A stretch of 64,000 nucleotides of DNA from Schumannella luteola (GTDB taxonomy: Bacteria > Actinomycetota > Actinomycetes > Actinomycetales > Microbacteriaceae). The position numbers were made by a program, and so were the translations under genes. Where the stretch lies: contig NZ_JACBZY010000001.1 of the NCBI RefSeq assembly GCF_013408685.1, positions 3,534,001-3,598,000 on the forward strand, given 5' to 3'. The notes under the pieces are model-generated. The model ran no database searches. It saw nothing but the letters and a program-made list of their open reading frames with translations, and was not told the origin of the DNA. This document shows positions 44,322-53,714 of this stretch, piece after piece; the stretch's first letter is position 1, and every line of letters begins with the position of its first letter.

Positions 44322-44894
44322 TTACTTCTTGTCGTCCTCGGCGGGGGCCTCAGCGGCCTCCTCAGCCTCGACGGCCTCGACCTCAGCGACCTCGGCGTCA
44401 GCCTCGGCGACGTCGGCGTCCTCGACGACCTCGGTCTCCTCGACCGTGGGCTCCTCGGCCTTGGTCTCCTCGACCGGGGCGACCTTGGTCTCGGCGCGGG
44501 CGGCCGACTTCTTCGACGAGGCGGGCTTCTTCGAGACCGGCTCGAGCACGAGCTCGATCACGGCCATGGGGGCGTTGTCGCCCTTGCGGAAGCCGGTCTT
44601 GATGATGCGGGTGTAGCCGCCCTCGCGGTCGGCCACCTGCGGCGCGATCTCCGTGAAGAGCTTGTGCACGACGCCCTTGTCGCCGATCGTTCCGAGAACG
44701 CGGCGGCGGGCGTGCAGGTCTCCGCGCTTGGCGAAGGTGATGAGGCGCTCGGCGATCGGACGCAGGCGCTTGGCCTTCGTCTCGGTCGTCTGGATGCGCT
44801 CGTGCGTGAACAGCGCAGCGGCGAGGTTCGCGAGCAGCAGGCGCTCGTGAGCCGGTCCGCCTCCGAGGCGGGGTCCCTTGGTGGGCTTAGGCAT
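44322..44894 (-). CDS. rplQ: 50S ribosomal protein L17 with acidic tail
   Basis: Large-subunit protein near the tunnel exit. The core (1-120) is standard: [45 protein letters not shown] and [26 protein letters not shown] 70-residue extension follows: first Ser/Lys/Ala rich, then strongly acidic (many Glu and Ala), ending EDDKK. It is the last gene of the cluster, 41 bp after rpoA. Confidence 0.97.
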   Translation of the reverse strand: MPKPTKGPRLGGGPAHERLLLANLAAALFTHERIQTTETKAKRLRPIAERLITFAKRGDLHARRRVLGTIGDKGVVHKLFTEIAPQVADREGGYTRIIKTGFRKGDNAPMAVIELVLEPVSKKPASSKKSAARAETKVAPVEETKAEEPTVEETEVVEDADVAEADAEVAEVEAVEAEEAAEAPAEDDKK

Positions 44895-44935
44895 TGTCTA
44901 TTTCTCCAGTGTTGCGAAGTCGATCAGCGTCTGAG

Positions 44936-45931
44936 TCAGACGTTGGTGTTGTCGTCGTCGTAGCCGCCGTAGAAGTGGGCGCCGTCGAAACCGGGAACGC
45001 TGTCCTTGAGCGACAGACCGAGCTCGACGAGCTTGTCCTTGACCTCGTCGACCGACTTCTGACCGAAGTTGCGGATGTTCATGAGCTGCGTCTCCGAGAG
45101 GGCGACGAGCTCGCTGACCGTGTTGATGCCCTCGCGCTTGAGGCAGTTGTAGCTGCGCACCGAGAGGTCGAGGTCCTCGATGGGCATCGACAGCTCGGAG
45201 CTGAGGACGGCGTCGACCGGGGCGGGCCCGATCTCGATGCCCTCGGCCTGCGTGTTCAGCTCGCGGGCGAGACCGAACAGCTCGACCAGGGTGCGGCCGG
45301 CCGAGGCGATCGCGTCACGCGGGGTGATCGCGGGCTTCGACTCGACGTCGACCACGAGGCGGTCGAAGTCGGTGCGCTCGCCGGCACGGGTGGCCTCGAC
45401 GCGGTAGGTGACCTTGAGCACGGGCGAGTAGATCGAGTCGACCGGGATCTGGCCGGCCTCGCTGAACTCGCTACGGTTCTGGGTCGCCGAGACGTAGCCG
45501 CGGCCGCGCTCGATGGTGAGCTCGAGCTCGAACTTCGCCTTGTCGTTGAGCGTCGCGATGACGAGCTCGGGGTTGTGGATCTCCACACCCGCCGGCGCCG
45601 AGATGTCGGCGGCGGTGACCTGGCCCGCACCCTGCTTGCGCAGGTAGGCGGTGATCGGCTCGTCGTGCTCGCTCGAGACGACGAGGCCCTTGATGTTGAG
45701 GACGATCTCGACGACGTCCTCCTTCACACCGGGGACCGTGTCGAACTCGTGCTGGATGCCGTCGATGCGGATGCTGGTGACCGCGGCGCCCGGGATCGAC
45801 GAGAGCAGCGTGCGACGCAGGGAGTTGCCGAGGGTGTAGCCGAAGCCGGGCTCGAGAGGCTCGATCACGAACCGCGAGCGGAACTCGGAGATCGTCTCCT
45901 CGGAGAGGGTGGGGCGCTGTGCAATGAGCAC
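44936..45931 (-). CDS. rpoA: DNA-directed RNA polymerase subunit alpha
   Basis: Scaffold subunit of RNA polymerase. 331 residues from the GTG at 45931 ([21 protein letters not shown]), with AAAGGA upstream. The N-terminal dimerisation domain has [31 protein letters not shown]. The C-terminal DNA-binding domain spans about 250-320, with [25 protein letters not shown] and [18 protein letters not shown]. An in-frame upstream ATG has no ribosome site. Three hairpins separate it from rpsK. Confidence 0.98.
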   Translation of the reverse strand: MLIAQRPTLSEETISEFRSRFVIEPLEPGFGYTLGNSLRRTLLSSIPGAAVTSIRIDGIQHEFDTVPGVKEDVVEIVLNIKGLVVSSEHDEPITAYLRKQGAGQVTAADISAPAGVEIHNPELVIATLNDKAKFELELTIERGRGYVSATQNRSEFSEAGQIPVDSIYSPVLKVTYRVEATRAGERTDFDRLVVDVESKPAITPRDAIASAGRTLVELFGLARELNTQAEGIEIGPAPVDAVLSSELSMPIEDLDLSVRSYNCLKREGINTVSELVALSETQLMNIRNFGQKSVDEVKDKLVELGLSLKDSVPGFDGAHFYGGYDDDNTNV

Positions 45932-46028
45932 GTGGTGTCCTTTCGGCGAGAGCGTCCGCCATATGACGCTCACGGAGGTTCAGCGGATGGCTAGGCCGCC
46001 GTTTGTTGAGTTGTTGAAAGTCACGAGA

Positions 46029-46113
46029 CCGCAGACGCGCTGCGGGAGCCGGGGCCGGCCGACGCGCGGTCGGCCCCGACGGCGCTCCTCAGCCGCACAC
46101 GGCGAGGAGCGCC
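46029..46113 (-). promoter_or_regulatory. Three consecutive hairpins between rpsK and rpoA
   Basis: In transcription order: GGCGCTCCTC/GAGGAGCGCC (46081-46090 with 46104-46113), continued inward by GCCG/CGGC with a CACA loop; GGCCGAC/GTCGGCC (46057-46063 with 46069-46075); CCGCA/TGCGG (46029-46033 with 46041-46045). The first begins 4 bp after the rpsK stop. They may act as partial terminators or processing sites. No U-run follows. Confidence 0.6.
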
Positions 46114-46117
46114 CACA

Positions 46118-46516
46118 TCACACGCGGCGGCGCTTCGGGGGGCGGCATCCGTTGTGCGCCTGCGGCGTCACGTCGTTGATGCTGCCCACCTCGAGGCCGG
46201 CGGCCTGGAGCGAGCGGATCGCCGTCTCGCGACCCGAGCCCGGGCCCTTCACGAAGACGTCGACCTTCTTCATGCCGTGCTCCTGCGCCTGGCGGGCGGC
46301 CGACTCGGCGGCCATCTGCGCGGCGTAAGGGGTCGACTTGCGCGAGCCCTTGAAGCCGACGTTGCCCGACGAGGCCCAGCTGACGACGGCGCCCGACGGG
46401 TCGGTGATCGACACGATGGTGTTGTTGAACGTCGACTTGATGTGGGCCTGGCCCACGGCGATGTTCTTCTTCTCCTTGCGGCGCGGCTTGCGCGCGGCGG
46501 ACTTGGGAGCGGCCAT
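46118..46516 (-). CDS. rpsK: 30S ribosomal protein S11
   Basis: Platform protein of the small subunit that contacts mRNA in the exit channel. 132 residues with a basic N-terminus ([21 protein letters not shown]), [17 protein letters not shown] and the end [24 protein letters not shown]. The start overlaps the rpsM stop by one base (TAATG). rpsD, which follows rpsK in some actinobacteria, is absent here. Confidence 0.98.
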   Translation of the reverse strand: MAAPKSAARKPRRKEKKNIAVGQAHIKSTFNNTIVSITDPSGAVVSWASSGNVGFKGSRKSTPYAAQMAAESAARQAQEHGMKKVDVFVKGPGSGRETAIRSLQAAGLEVGSINDVTPQAHNGCRPPKRRRV

Positions 46517-46896
46517 TACTTCTTGCCTGCCTTCTTCTTGCCGGCGACGGTGCGCTTCGGGCCCTTGCGCGTGCGGGCGTTGGTCTTGGTGCGCTGACCG
46601 CGGACCGGCAGGCCGCGGCGGTGACGGAGACCCTCGTACGAGCCGATCTCGACCTTGCGGCGGATGTCGGCCTGCACCTCGCGGCGCAGGTCACCCTCCA
46701 CCTTGAACGTGCCCTCGATGTAGTCGCGGAGGGCGACGAGCTGGTCGTCGGTCAGGTCCTTGACGCGGATGTCACCGGAGATCCCGGTCTCCTTGAGGGT
46801 CTCGAGCGCGCGAGTGCGTCCGACCCCGTAGATGTAAGTGAGTGCGACCTCCACGCGCTTATCGCGCGGGATGTCGACGCCGGCGAGACGTGCCAT
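46516..46896 (-). CDS. rpsM: 30S ribosomal protein S13
   Basis: Head protein of the small subunit contacting P-site tRNA and the 50S subunit. 126 residues from the ATG at 46896 ([26 protein letters not shown]), with a GGAG upstream; the longer frame is leader. [28 protein letters not shown] is the S13 signature. It ends with a Lys-rich tail. Confidence 0.98.
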   Translation of the reverse strand: MARLAGVDIPRDKRVEVALTYIYGVGRTRALETLKETGISGDIRVKDLTDDQLVALRDYIEGTFKVEGDLRREVQADIRRKVEIGSYEGLRHRRGLPVRGQRTKTNARTRKGPKRTVAGKKKAGKK

Positions 46897-46970
46897 GTCG
46901 GCTTCTCCTGGTTGTCGTGGAGGTGTGGTGCGCCGCCGGTGCCTGGGCCTCCAACCCAAGGTGTCCTCCC

Positions 46971-47056
46971 CCTCGCGTGGCGAGGCGGATTCTGGTGGCG
47001 CGATCTGGTGTGTTCAGTTGCGGGTCGTGCAAGTGACGCCGGCCGCAAGCGGCCGG
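46971..47056 (-). promoter_or_regulatory. Two hairpins in the 164-bp rpmJ-rpsM gap
   Basis: CCGGCCGC-AA-GCGGCCGG (47039-47056) lies 4 bp after the rpmJ stop, and CCTCGC-GTG-GCGAGG (46971-46985) follows. The gap contains no gene. Such hairpins may attenuate read-through from infA-rpmJ into rpsM or protect the 3' end. Confidence 0.5.
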
Positions 47057-47060
47057 GGCG

Positions 47061-47177
47061 TCAGCCCTGGCGCTGCTTGTGGCGCGGGTTCGACTTGCAG
47101 ATCACCATGACGCGGCCGTTGCGACGGATCACCTTGCAGTGGTCGCAGATCGGCTTGACGCTCGGGTTGACCTTCAT
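47061..47177 (-). CDS. rpmJ: 50S ribosomal protein L36
   Basis: The smallest large-subunit protein, 38 residues: [20 protein letters not shown] and then [18 protein letters not shown]. The zinc-binding pattern is complete (CxxC, then C-x4-H), i.e. the C+ zinc-ribbon form. The ATG at 47177 follows AGAGAAGAAGAAC. It lies 66 bp after infA and upstream of rpsM, the classic position. Confidence 0.97.
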   Translation of the reverse strand: MKVNPSVKPICDHCKVIRRNGRVMVICKSNPRHKQRQG

Positions 47178-47243
47178 GTTCTTCTTCTCTCGCTGTCTTC
47201 GTGCACGTCCGGATGCGGACGGCCGTTACCTGACCAGCGGGCC

Positions 47244-47465
47244 TTACTTGTAGCGGTAGACGATCCGGCCGCGGGTCAGGTCGTAGGGGCTCAGCTCCAC
47301 GATCACGCGGTCCTCGGGGAGGATGCGGATGTAGTGCTGGCGCATCTTGCCCGAGATGTGGGCGAGAACCTTGTGTCCGTTGCTGAGCTCAACGCGGAAC
47401 ATCGCGTTGGGCAGCGCTTCGAGCACGGATCCTTCGATCTCGATGACTCCGTCTTTCTTGGCCAT
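47244..47465 (-). CDS. infA: Translation initiation factor IF-1
   Basis: A 73-residue OB-fold factor blocking the ribosomal A site during initiation. [42 protein letters not shown] is the family sequence, ending [15 protein letters not shown] precedes the ATG. It is the first gene after the 226-bp gap following adk and has its own promoter. Confidence 0.98.
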   Translation of the reverse strand: MAKKDGVIEIEGSVLEALPNAMFRVELSNGHKVLAHISGKMRQHYIRILPEDRVIVELSPYDLTRGRIVYRYK

Positions 47466-47559
47466 ACCCTCTTCGTTACGTCGTTCGACCGCAGGTCATG
47501 CGGGTGGGATTGTCGGTGCGGCGGCATGCGAAGACGCAGGCACAAAGCACCAAGGGGAG

Positions 47560-47589
47560 AGCCTACGCCATGACACGGCTTTTCGCCAA
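47560..47589 (-). promoter_or_regulatory. Putative promoter of infA-rpmJ-rpsM
   Basis: On the minus strand TTGGCG (47584-47589) and TAGGCT (47560-47565) are spaced by 18 nt. It leaves a leader of about 85-90 nt before infA. It lies downstream of the adk terminator, so the last part of the cluster has independent initiation. Confidence 0.5.
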
Positions 47590-47631
47590 GCCGGTGCTAC
47601 ACTCCCGCCGCTCGCAACGCCGGGAGACGCT

Positions 47632-47677
47632 GAACGGCCCCGACTCCCCCGCTGCTGCGGGAGGGTCGAGGCCGTTC
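47632..47677 (-). terminator. Terminator after adk
   Basis: GAACGGCC (47632-47639) pairs with GGCCGTTC (47670-47677), with a further GC-rich inner stem (CGACTCCCCCGC with GCGGGAGGGTCG, one mismatch). It begins 15 bp after the adk stop and separates the spc part from infA. Confidence 0.75.
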
Positions 47678-47691
47678 GAGGAACGTTCTGC

Positions 47692-48282
47692 TCAGGCGCT
47701 GACGCGGTCGATGCCGCGCGACGCGAGCGCCGTGAAGACGCGCTGCGTCACCTCGTCGACCGTGCCGAGTCCGTCGACCTCGACCAGCAGACCGCGGTCG
47801 CGGTAGGCCGCGATCAGCGGCTCGGTCTCGCGGGCGTAGACGTCCTGACGATGCGCGATCGCCTCTTCCGAATCGTCGAGTCGGCCCTGCTCGACCGCGC
47901 GCTTGCGCAGCCGGGTGACGATCTCGTCGCGATCGGCGACCAGGCGCACGACCGCATCCAGCTCGTGACCGTGCGACGAGAGCAGCTCATCGAGGTAGGC
48001 GACCTGCTGCGTCGTCCGGGGGTAGCCGTCGAGCAGGAAGCCCTGCCCGGCGTCGGCCTCCGAGAGACGGTCCGTCACCAGCTCGTTGGTGAGCTCGTCG
48101 GGCACGTAGTCGCCGGCATCGACGATCGCCTTCACCCGGAGGCCGAGCTCGGTCTCGTTCTTGATGTTGGCGCGGAAGATGTCACCGGTCGAGATGGTGG
48201 GGATCCCATAGGCGGTGACGATGCGCTCCGCCTGGGTTCCCTTGCCGACCCCGGGAGGGCCGACGATCAGGAGACGGGTCAT
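47692..48282 (-). CDS. adk: Adenylate kinase
   Basis: Interconverts AMP, ADP and ATP. 196 residues, the short type without the zinc/LID insertion typical of many actinobacteria. The P-loop is [16 protein letters not shown], the AMP-binding segment [11 protein letters not shown], and [16 protein letters not shown] is the family signature. Its ATG overlaps the secY stop (ATGA), the classical secY-adk coupling. Confidence 0.97.
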   Translation of the reverse strand: MTRLLIVGPPGVGKGTQAERIVTAYGIPTISTGDIFRANIKNETELGLRVKAIVDAGDYVPDELTNELVTDRLSEADAGQGFLLDGYPRTTQQVAYLDELLSSHGHELDAVVRLVADRDEIVTRLRKRAVEQGRLDDSEEAIAHRQDVYARETEPLIAAYRDRGLLVEVDGLGTVDEVTQRVFTALASRGIDRVSA

Positions 48283-49613
48283 CGCAGGAGCCCCTCGTAG
48301 TGACGCTGCTGCAGCTGCGAGTCGATCTGCTTCACCGTCTCGAGGCCAACGCCGACCATGATCAGGATGCTCGTGCCGCCGAAGGGGAAGTTCTGGTTCG
48401 CGTTGATGGCGACCAGGGCGATCAGCGGGATGAGCGCGATGAGACCGAGGTAGAGCGAGCCCGGCAGGGTGACGCGGGTGAGCACGTAGTCGAGGTACTC
48501 GGCGGTCGGACGACCGGCGCGGATGCCGGGGATGAAGCCGCCGTACTTCTTCATGTTGTCGGCGACCTCTTCGGGGTTGAAGGTGATCGCGACGTAGAAG
48601 TAGGTGAACCCGACGATGAGCAGGAAGTACAGCGCCATGTACAGCGGGTGGTCACCGCGCGTCAGGTAGTCGGTGATCCACTGCACCCACGGCTGCGCGG
48701 CCTTGCCGGCCGGCGGCGCGTTGAACTGCGCGATGAGCGCAGGCAGGTACAGCAGCGACGAGGCGAAGATGACGGGCACGACGCCGGCCATGTTGACCTT
48801 GATGGGGATGTAGGTGTTGTTGCCGCCGTAGGTTCGGCGCCCCACCATCCGCTTCGCGTATTGCACGGGGATCCGTCGTTGCGACTGCTCGACGAAGATG
48901 ACCGCCGCGACGATGAGGATGCCGATCAGGATGACCAGGATCAGCGTCTCGATGCCGCGCTCCTGGAAGATCGAGATGAGCGCGCTCGGGAACTGGGCGG
49001 CGATCGAGGTGAAGATCAGCAGCGACATGCCGTTGCCGATGCCGCGCTCGGTGATGAGCTCGCCCATCCACATGATCAGGCCGGTGCCGGCGGTCATGGT
49101 GATGACCATGAGCAGGATGCCGTACCAGGTCGATCCGTCGGCCGTGATGATCGACGAGCACTCGGCGCTCGTGTTGCCCGAGCCCGAGAACAGGGCACCG
49201 GAGCGGGCCACCGTGATCAGCGTCGTCGACTGCAGGATGCCGAGCGCGATCGTGAGGTAGCGCGTGTACTGCGTCAGCTTGGCCTGGCCCGCCTGGCCCT
49301 CCTTGTAGAGGGTGTCGAAGCGGGGGATGACCACGCGCAGCAGCTGCACGATGATCGACGCGGTGATGTACGGCATGATGCCGAGCGCGAAGATCGAGAG
49401 CTTCAGCAGCGCTCCGCCGCTGAAGAGGTTGACGAGGGTGTAGAGACCCGATGCGCCGGCCTGACCGTTCACACACGCGGTCACGTTGTCGAAGTCGACG
49501 AACGGGGCCGGGATGAACGAGCCGATGCGGAACAGCGCGACGATGCCGATCGTGAATGCGATCTTGCGTCGCAGGTCAGGCGTCCGGAAGATCCGCGCGA
49601 CGGCACTGAACAC
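48279..49613 (-). CDS. secY: Protein translocase subunit SecY
   Basis: Channel subunit of the Sec translocon, 444 residues with ten helices. [56 protein letters not shown] and [42 protein letters not shown] are SecY signatures. It starts with GTG and has GGAAGG upstream. A 16-bp hairpin stands between rplO and secY. Confidence 0.98.
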   Translation of the reverse strand: MFSAVARIFRTPDLRRKIAFTIGIVALFRIGSFIPAPFVDFDNVTACVNGQAGASGLYTLVNLFSGGALLKLSIFALGIMPYITASIIVQLLRVVIPRFDTLYKEGQAGQAKLTQYTRYLTIALGILQSTTLITVARSGALFSGSGNTSAECSSIITADGSTWYGILLMVITMTAGTGLIMWMGELITERGIGNGMSLLIFTSIAAQFPSALISIFQERGIETLILVILIGILIVAAVIFVEQSQRRIPVQYAKRMVGRRTYGGNNTYIPIKVNMAGVVPVIFASSLLYLPALIAQFNAPPAGKAAQPWVQWITDYLTRGDHPLYMALYFLLIVGFTYFYVAITFNPEEVADNMKKYGGFIPGIRAGRPTAEYLDYVLTRVTLPGSLYLGLIALIPLIALVAINANQNFPFGGTSILIMVGVGLETVKQIDSQLQQRHYEGLLR

Positions 49614-49656
49614 TGGGGAGATCCTTCCGGAATGGTGGGGTGCCGGAGACCCGGCT

Positions 49657-49694
49657 GAGGCGGTCCGACAGCTGGTGGGCTGTCGGACCGCCTC
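49657..49694 (-). promoter_or_regulatory. Perfect 16-bp hairpin between rplO and secY
   Basis: Bases 49657-49672 pair perfectly with 49679-49694 over a 6-nt loop. The hairpin starts 9 bp after the rplO stop and 44 bp before secY. No U-tract follows on the transcript. It is strong enough to be an attenuator or an mRNA-processing barrier separating r-protein genes from secY-adk. Confidence 0.75.
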
Positions 49695-49702
49695 GGCGTC
49701 GA

Positions 49703-50401
49703 CTACTTGATCGAGCCGCCGGCGGCGACGATCTTCTGCTCCGCAGAGCTCGAGACCTTGTCGACCGCGACGTTCAGCTTAACCGCAATCTCGCCGTCGC
49801 CCAGAACCTTGACCTTCTCGTTCTTGCGAACCGCGCCCTTGGCGACGAGGTCGCCGATGGTGACGTCGCCACCCTTCGGGTACAGCTCGGCGAGCTTGTC
49901 GAGGTTGACGACCTGGTACTCCACCCGGAACGGGTTCTTGAAGCCGCGGAGCTTCGGAGCGCGCATGACCGAGTTCAGGTTGCCGCCCTCGAGGCCCGGA
50001 CGCACCTGGTAGCGTGCCTTGGTTCCCTTGGTACCGCGACCGGCGGTCTTGCCCTTCGAGCCCTCACCGCGTCCGACGCGGGTGCGGTCCTTCTTCGACC
50101 CGGCGGCGGGACGGAGGTGGTGCGCCTTGAGCACCTGAGGACGCGGGGCGACCTCCTCCTTCTTCGCCGCGGGGGCCTTCTTGGCAGCCGGCTTCGCAGC
50201 CGTGGTCGACTTCTCCGCGGCAGCGGGGGCGTCGGCCTTGGCGGCAGCCGGCTTCTTGGCGGCGGGCGCCTTCTTCTCGGCAGCCGGCTTGTCGGCGGCG
50301 GCCTTGGCGGCCGGAGCCTTCTTCTCGGCGGCGGGCTTGGCCGCAGCCTTCTTGACGGGGGCCTTCTCGGCCTCGTCCTTCGTGGCCTTCTCGTCAGCCA
50401 T
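49703..50401 (-). CDS. rplO: 50S ribosomal protein L15 with long Lys/Ala-rich N-terminus
   Basis: Late-assembly large-subunit protein. The L15 core starts near residue 90 ([34 protein letters not shown]) and ends [10 protein letters not shown]. It is preceded by about 88 residues of Ala/Lys/Pro repeats (units like [10 protein letters not shown]), similar in composition to histone H1 tails and absent from most bacterial L15. The ATG at 50401 overlaps the rpmD stop by one base; no better start lies near the core, so the extension appears to be real. Confidence 0.95.
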   Translation of the reverse strand: MADEKATKDEAEKAPVKKAAAKPAAEKKAPAAKAAADKPAAEKKAPAAKKPAAAKADAPAAAEKSTTAAKPAAKKAPAAKKEEVAPRPQVLKAHHLRPAAGSKKDRTRVGRGEGSKGKTAGRGTKGTKARYQVRPGLEGGNLNSVMRAPKLRGFKNPFRVEYQVVNLDKLAELYPKGGDVTIGDLVAKGAVRKNEKVKVLGDGEIAVKLNVAVDKVSSSAEQKIVAAGGSIK

Positions 50402-50586
50402 CAGTCAATCTCCTCGACCTTCACCAGGTGAGCGACAGTGCGCACGTAGCCGCGGTTGGCCTGCGTGTCCTCGCGCACGACGGTGTCGCCGATGCGCTTG
50501 AGACCGAGGCTGCGCAGCGTGTCGCGCTGGTTCTGCTTCTCACTGATCACGGACTTGATCTGGGTCACCTTGAGACGCGCGGCCAT
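50401..50586 (-). CDS. rpmD: 50S ribosomal protein L30
   Basis: A 61-residue large-subunit protein, full family length: [41 protein letters not shown], ending HLVKVEEID. The start overlaps the rpsE stop by one base and the stop overlaps rplO by one base, giving a chain of one-base TGATG-type overlaps. Confidence 0.97.
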   Translation of the reverse strand: MAARLKVTQIKSVISEKQNQRDTLRSLGLKRIGDTVVREDTQANRGYVRTVAHLVKVEEID

Positions 50587-51356
50587 CAGGCACCTGCCTT
50601 AGCGGTAGCTGCAGCACGAGCGTCGGCCTCGGCGCGCACCAGGCGCTCCGGAGCGACAGCCTCGAACTCCAGGCCACGACGGGCGGCGACGGCGCGCGGC
50701 TCTTCGAGCTGCTTGAGCGCCTCCACCGTCGCGTGGACGATGTTGATCGTGTTCGACGAGCCGAGCGACTTCGACAGCACGTCGTGGATGCCGGCGCACT
50801 CGAGCACGGCGCGCACCGGGCCACCGGCGATGACACCGGTACCGGCGGCAGCCGGACGCAGGAGCACGACGCCGGCGGCGGCCTCACCCTGGACGGGGTG
50901 CGGGATCGTCGCGGCGACGCGGGGGACGCGGAAGAAGTTCTTCTTCGCCTCCTCGACGCCCTTGCTGATCGCCAGCGGGACCTCGCGGGCCTTGCCGTAG
51001 CCGACGCCCACCAGGCCGTTGCCGTCGCCGACGACGACGAGCGCGGTGAAGCTGAAGCGACGACCGCCCTTGACGACCTTCGACACGCGGTTGATGGTCA
51101 CGACACGCTCGAGGAACTGGCTGTCGCTGTCGCGACCTCCCCGCGAGTTGCGGTCGTTGCGGTCATTGCGGCCACCACGGCCGCCGCCGCCGCGACGTCC
51201 GCCGCGGTCGTCGGCAGGAGCCTGGGTGCCGGCAGCGGTCTCGACCGGAGCCTCGTTGACCGTGGCGACGTTCGTCTGCTCGGCCTGGCTCGCCTTGACG
51301 GGCTCGGCCACCTCGGCAGCCTCGGCGGTCTCGTTCTGGTTCGTTGCGTCGGTCAC
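50586..51356 (-). CDS. rpsE: 30S ribosomal protein S5 with RGG-rich N-terminus
   Basis: Small-subunit protein involved in decoding accuracy. The core begins near residue 80 ([46 protein letters not shown]) and includes [17 protein letters not shown]. The 78-residue extension is first acidic (Glu/Ala/Thr), then Gly/Arg-rich ([20 protein letters not shown]), like RNA-binding RGG boxes. It starts with GTG, overlapping rplR by 4 bases. Confidence 0.96.
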   Translation of the reverse strand: MTDATNQNETAEAAEVAEPVKASQAEQTNVATVNEAPVETAAGTQAPADDRGGRRGGGGRGGRNDRNDRNSRGGRDSDSQFLERVVTINRVSKVVKGGRRFSFTALVVVGDGNGLVGVGYGKAREVPLAISKGVEEAKKNFFRVPRVAATIPHPVQGEAAAGVVLLRPAAAGTGVIAGGPVRAVLECAGIHDVLSKSLGSSNTINIVHATVEALKQLEEPRAVAARRGLEFEAVAPERLVRAEADARAAATAKAGA

Positions 51357-51712
51357 AGGTTCAACCCGCCCTCTCGAGCTCCCTCGGCGATCGCGGCGAC
51401 ACGACCGGCGTACTTGTTACCACCGCGGTCGAAGACCACGGTGTCGATGCCGGCCTGCTTGGCGCGCTCGGCGACGAGCTCGCCGACCTTGCGGGCCTTG
51501 GCGGTCTTGTCGCCCTCGAAGGCGCGGAGGTCGGCCTCGAGGGTCGAGGCGCTGGCGACGGTCTTGCCGACCGTGTCGTCGACGACCTGCACGAAGACGT
51601 GACGCGCCGAGCGGGTCACGACGAGGCGCGGACGCTCGGCCGAGCCGACGATGCGCTTGCGCAGACGCGCGTGGCGGCGGTTGCGCTGGGCGCTCTTGGA
51701 AGTGATAGCCAT
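51353..51712 (-). CDS. rplR: 50S ribosomal protein L18
   Basis: 5S rRNA-binding protein, 119 residues: [46 protein letters not shown], and [27 protein letters not shown] at the C-terminus. It sits directly after rplF (2-bp gap) in the standard order. Confidence 0.98.
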   Translation of the reverse strand: MAITSKSAQRNRRHARLRKRIVGSAERPRLVVTRSARHVFVQVVDDTVGKTVASASTLEADLRAFEGDKTAKARKVGELVAERAKQAGIDTVVFDRGGNKYAGRVAAIAEGAREGGLNL

Positions 51713-51714
51713 GA

Positions 51715-52251
51715 TTACTTACCGCTCTTTCCGGCCTTGCGGCGAACGACCTCGCCCGCGTAGCGAACGCCCTTGCCCTTGTAGGGCTCCGGCTTGCGCA
51801 GCTTGCGGATGTTCGCGGCGACCTCGCCCACGGCCTGCTTGTCGATGCCGCGGACGGTCAGCTTGTTGTTGCCCTCGACCTCGAAGGAGATGCCCGCGGG
51901 CGGGTCCACCGTGATGGAGTGCGAGTAGCCGAGGGCGAACTCGACCGAGCTGCCCTTGGCGGTGACGCGGTAACCAGTGCCGACGACCTCGAGGCCCTTG
52001 GAGTAGCCCTCGGTCACGCCGACGATCTGGTTGGCGATGAGGGTGCGGGTCAGGCCGTGCAGCGAGCGCGAGGCGCGCTCGTCGTCGGGGCGCGAGACCA
52101 GCACCTGGTTGTCCTCGAGCTTGACCTCGATGGGACTCGCCACGACGAGCGACAGCTCGCCCTTGGGGCCCTTCACCGCGACGGCATGGCCGTCGATCGA
52201 GATCGTCACACCCGAGGGGATGTCGATGGGGAGTCGTCCGATTCGCGACAT
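51715..52251 (-). CDS. rplF: 50S ribosomal protein L6
   Basis: Large-subunit protein near the factor-binding site. 178 residues with two related domains: [21 protein letters not shown] and the C-terminal signature [32 protein letters not shown]. It follows rpsH with a 6-bp gap. Confidence 0.98.
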   Translation of the reverse strand: MSRIGRLPIDIPSGVTISIDGHAVAVKGPKGELSLVVASPIEVKLEDNQVLVSRPDDERASRSLHGLTRTLIANQIVGVTEGYSKGLEVVGTGYRVTAKGSSVEFALGYSHSITVDPPAGISFEVEGNNKLTVRGIDKQAVGEVAANIRKLRKPEPYKGKGVRYAGEVVRRKAGKSGK

Positions 52252-52257
52252 GTCAGA

Positions 52258-52656
52258 TCACCACACGTAGGCGAGGACTTCCCCACCCACGCCCTTCGAA
52301 GTCGCCTCGCGGTCGGTCAGCAGACCGGAGGAGGTGGACAGGATCGCCACGCCGAGGCCGCCCAGCACGTGGGGGATCTCGGTCGAGCGAGCGTAGACGC
52401 GGAGGCCGGGCTTCGAGACGCGCTTGATGCCGGCGATCGACCGCTCGCGGTTCGGCCCGTACTTCAGGTCGATGGTGAGGGTCTCGCCCACGCGAGCCGC
52501 CTCGACCTTCCAGTCGGCGATGTATCCCTCGCGCTTGAGGATGTCGGCGATGCGCGCCTTGAGCTTCGACGACGGCAGCGAGACGCTGTCGTGGAAAGCC
52601 GAGTTCGCGTTGCGCAGCCGGGTCAGCATGTCAGCGACCGGATCGGTCATCGTCAT
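52258..52656 (-). CDS. rpsH: 30S ribosomal protein S8
   Basis: Central-domain 16S rRNA-binding protein and, in E. coli, the translational repressor of the spc operon. 132 residues: [42 protein letters not shown], and [26 protein letters not shown]. The start may be the ATG at 52656 (MTMTDP) or 52650 (MTDP). It is separated from rplE by a structured 117-bp gap where rpsN is normally found. Confidence 0.97.
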   Translation of the reverse strand: MTMTDPVADMLTRLRNANSAFHDSVSLPSSKLKARIADILKREGYIADWKVEAARVGETLTIDLKYGPNRERSIAGIKRVSKPGLRVYARSTEIPHVLGGLGVAILSTSSGLLTDREATSKGVGGEVLAYVW

Positions 52657-52773
52657 GGTTTATCTGCTTTCTGTAGTCGGTTTCGGCGAGCGGTTCACCG
52701 CTGCCGACCTTCTCTAGGGAAACCCGGCCGGCCGGAGCCGGCCGGGTTGTCGACCTCTGATCCTACAAGAGGA
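52657..52773 (-). promoter_or_regulatory. Structured rplE-rpsH gap at the missing rpsN position
   Basis: Three inverted repeats in 117 bp. CTGATCCT-N5-AGGATCAG (52757-52777) spans the rplE stop. AACCCGGCCGGC-CGGA-GCCGGCCGGGTT (52721-52748) is perfect over 12 bp. AGCGGT-TC-ACCGCT (52689-52702) is flanked by further pairing GGC/GCC. No open frame for S14 is present in either direction. Confidence 0.7.
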
Positions 52774-53352
52774 TCAGGCGTCGGCCTTCACGAACGGGAA
52801 GCCGAGCGCGCGGAGCAGCGCGCGGCCCTCGTCGTCGTTCTTGGCCGTGGTGACGACGGTGATGTCGAAACCGCGGACGCGATCGATGCGGTCCTGGTCG
52901 ATCTCGTGGAAGATGCTCTGCTCCGAGATGCCGAACGTGTAGTTGCCGTTGCCGTCGAACTGCTTGTCGCTGAGGCCGCGGAAGTCGCGGATGCGGGGCA
53001 GGGCGAGCGAGATCAGGCGGTCCGTGAACTCCCAGGCGCGATCGCCGCGCAGCGTCACGTGGGCGCCGATCGGCATGCCCTCGCGCAGCTTGAACTGGGC
53101 GATCGACTTGCGGGCCTTCGTCACGACCGGCTTCTGGCCGGTGATCGCGGTCAGGTCCGCCACGGCGCCCTCGATGACCTTCGAGTCACGGGCGGCCTCG
53201 CCGACACCGGTGTTCACGACGACCTTGACCAGGCCGGGGACCTGGTGCGGGTTCGTGTAGCCGAACTGCTCGGTGAGCTGCTTGACGATCTCGGCGCGGT
53301 ACTTGGACTTCAGGCGGGGCTGGATTTTGCCAGCCACAGCAGTCTCACTCAT
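52774..53352 (-). CDS. rplE: 50S ribosomal protein L5
   Basis: 5S rRNA-binding protein contacting P-site tRNA. 192 residues: [61 protein letters not shown] and [17 protein letters not shown] at the end. It overlaps rplX by one base. Its stop codon lies in the loop-proximal arm of a hairpin. Confidence 0.98.
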   Translation of the reverse strand: MSETAVAGKIQPRLKSKYRAEIVKQLTEQFGYTNPHQVPGLVKVVVNTGVGEAARDSKVIEGAVADLTAITGQKPVVTKARKSIAQFKLREGMPIGAHVTLRGDRAWEFTDRLISLALPRIRDFRGLSDKQFDGNGNYTFGISEQSIFHEIDQDRIDRVRGFDITVVTTAKNDDEGRALLRALGFPFVKADA

Positions 53353-53711
53353 CAGAGGTTCTCTCCGGACTTCTTCGCGTAACGAACGCGAACCTGCTTC
53401 TTCACGCCGTCCTTCTCGACCGTCTCGACCTTGTGGCCGACGCGGGTCGGCTTCTTGGTCTTCGGGTCGACGAGGGCGACGTTCGAGATGTGGATGGGGG
53501 CCTCGTGGGTCTCGATGCCACCGGTCTTGGTGCCGCGCTGGGTCTGACCGACCTTCACGTGCTTGGTGACGTAGTTGACGCCCTCGACCACGACGCGGTT
53601 GCGCTCGGTGAGGACCTCGATGACCTTGCCCTGCTTGCCGCGGTCTCCACCGCGAGCCTGAGTGGCGCCGCTGATCACCTGGACCAGGTCGCCCTTCTTG
53701 ATCTTCGCCAT
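53352..53711 (-). CDS. rplX: 50S ribosomal protein L24
   Basis: Assembly-initiator protein of the 50S subunit, 119 residues with a KOW motif: [51 protein letters not shown] is the family C-terminal signature. It lies 3 bp after rplN. Confidence 0.98.
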   Translation of the reverse strand: MAKIKKGDLVQVISGATQARGGDRGKQGKVIEVLTERNRVVVEGVNYVTKHVKVGQTQRGTKTGGIETHEAPIHISNVALVDPKTKKPTRVGHKVETVEKDGVKKQVRVRYAKKSGENL

Positions 53712-53714
53712 GAG

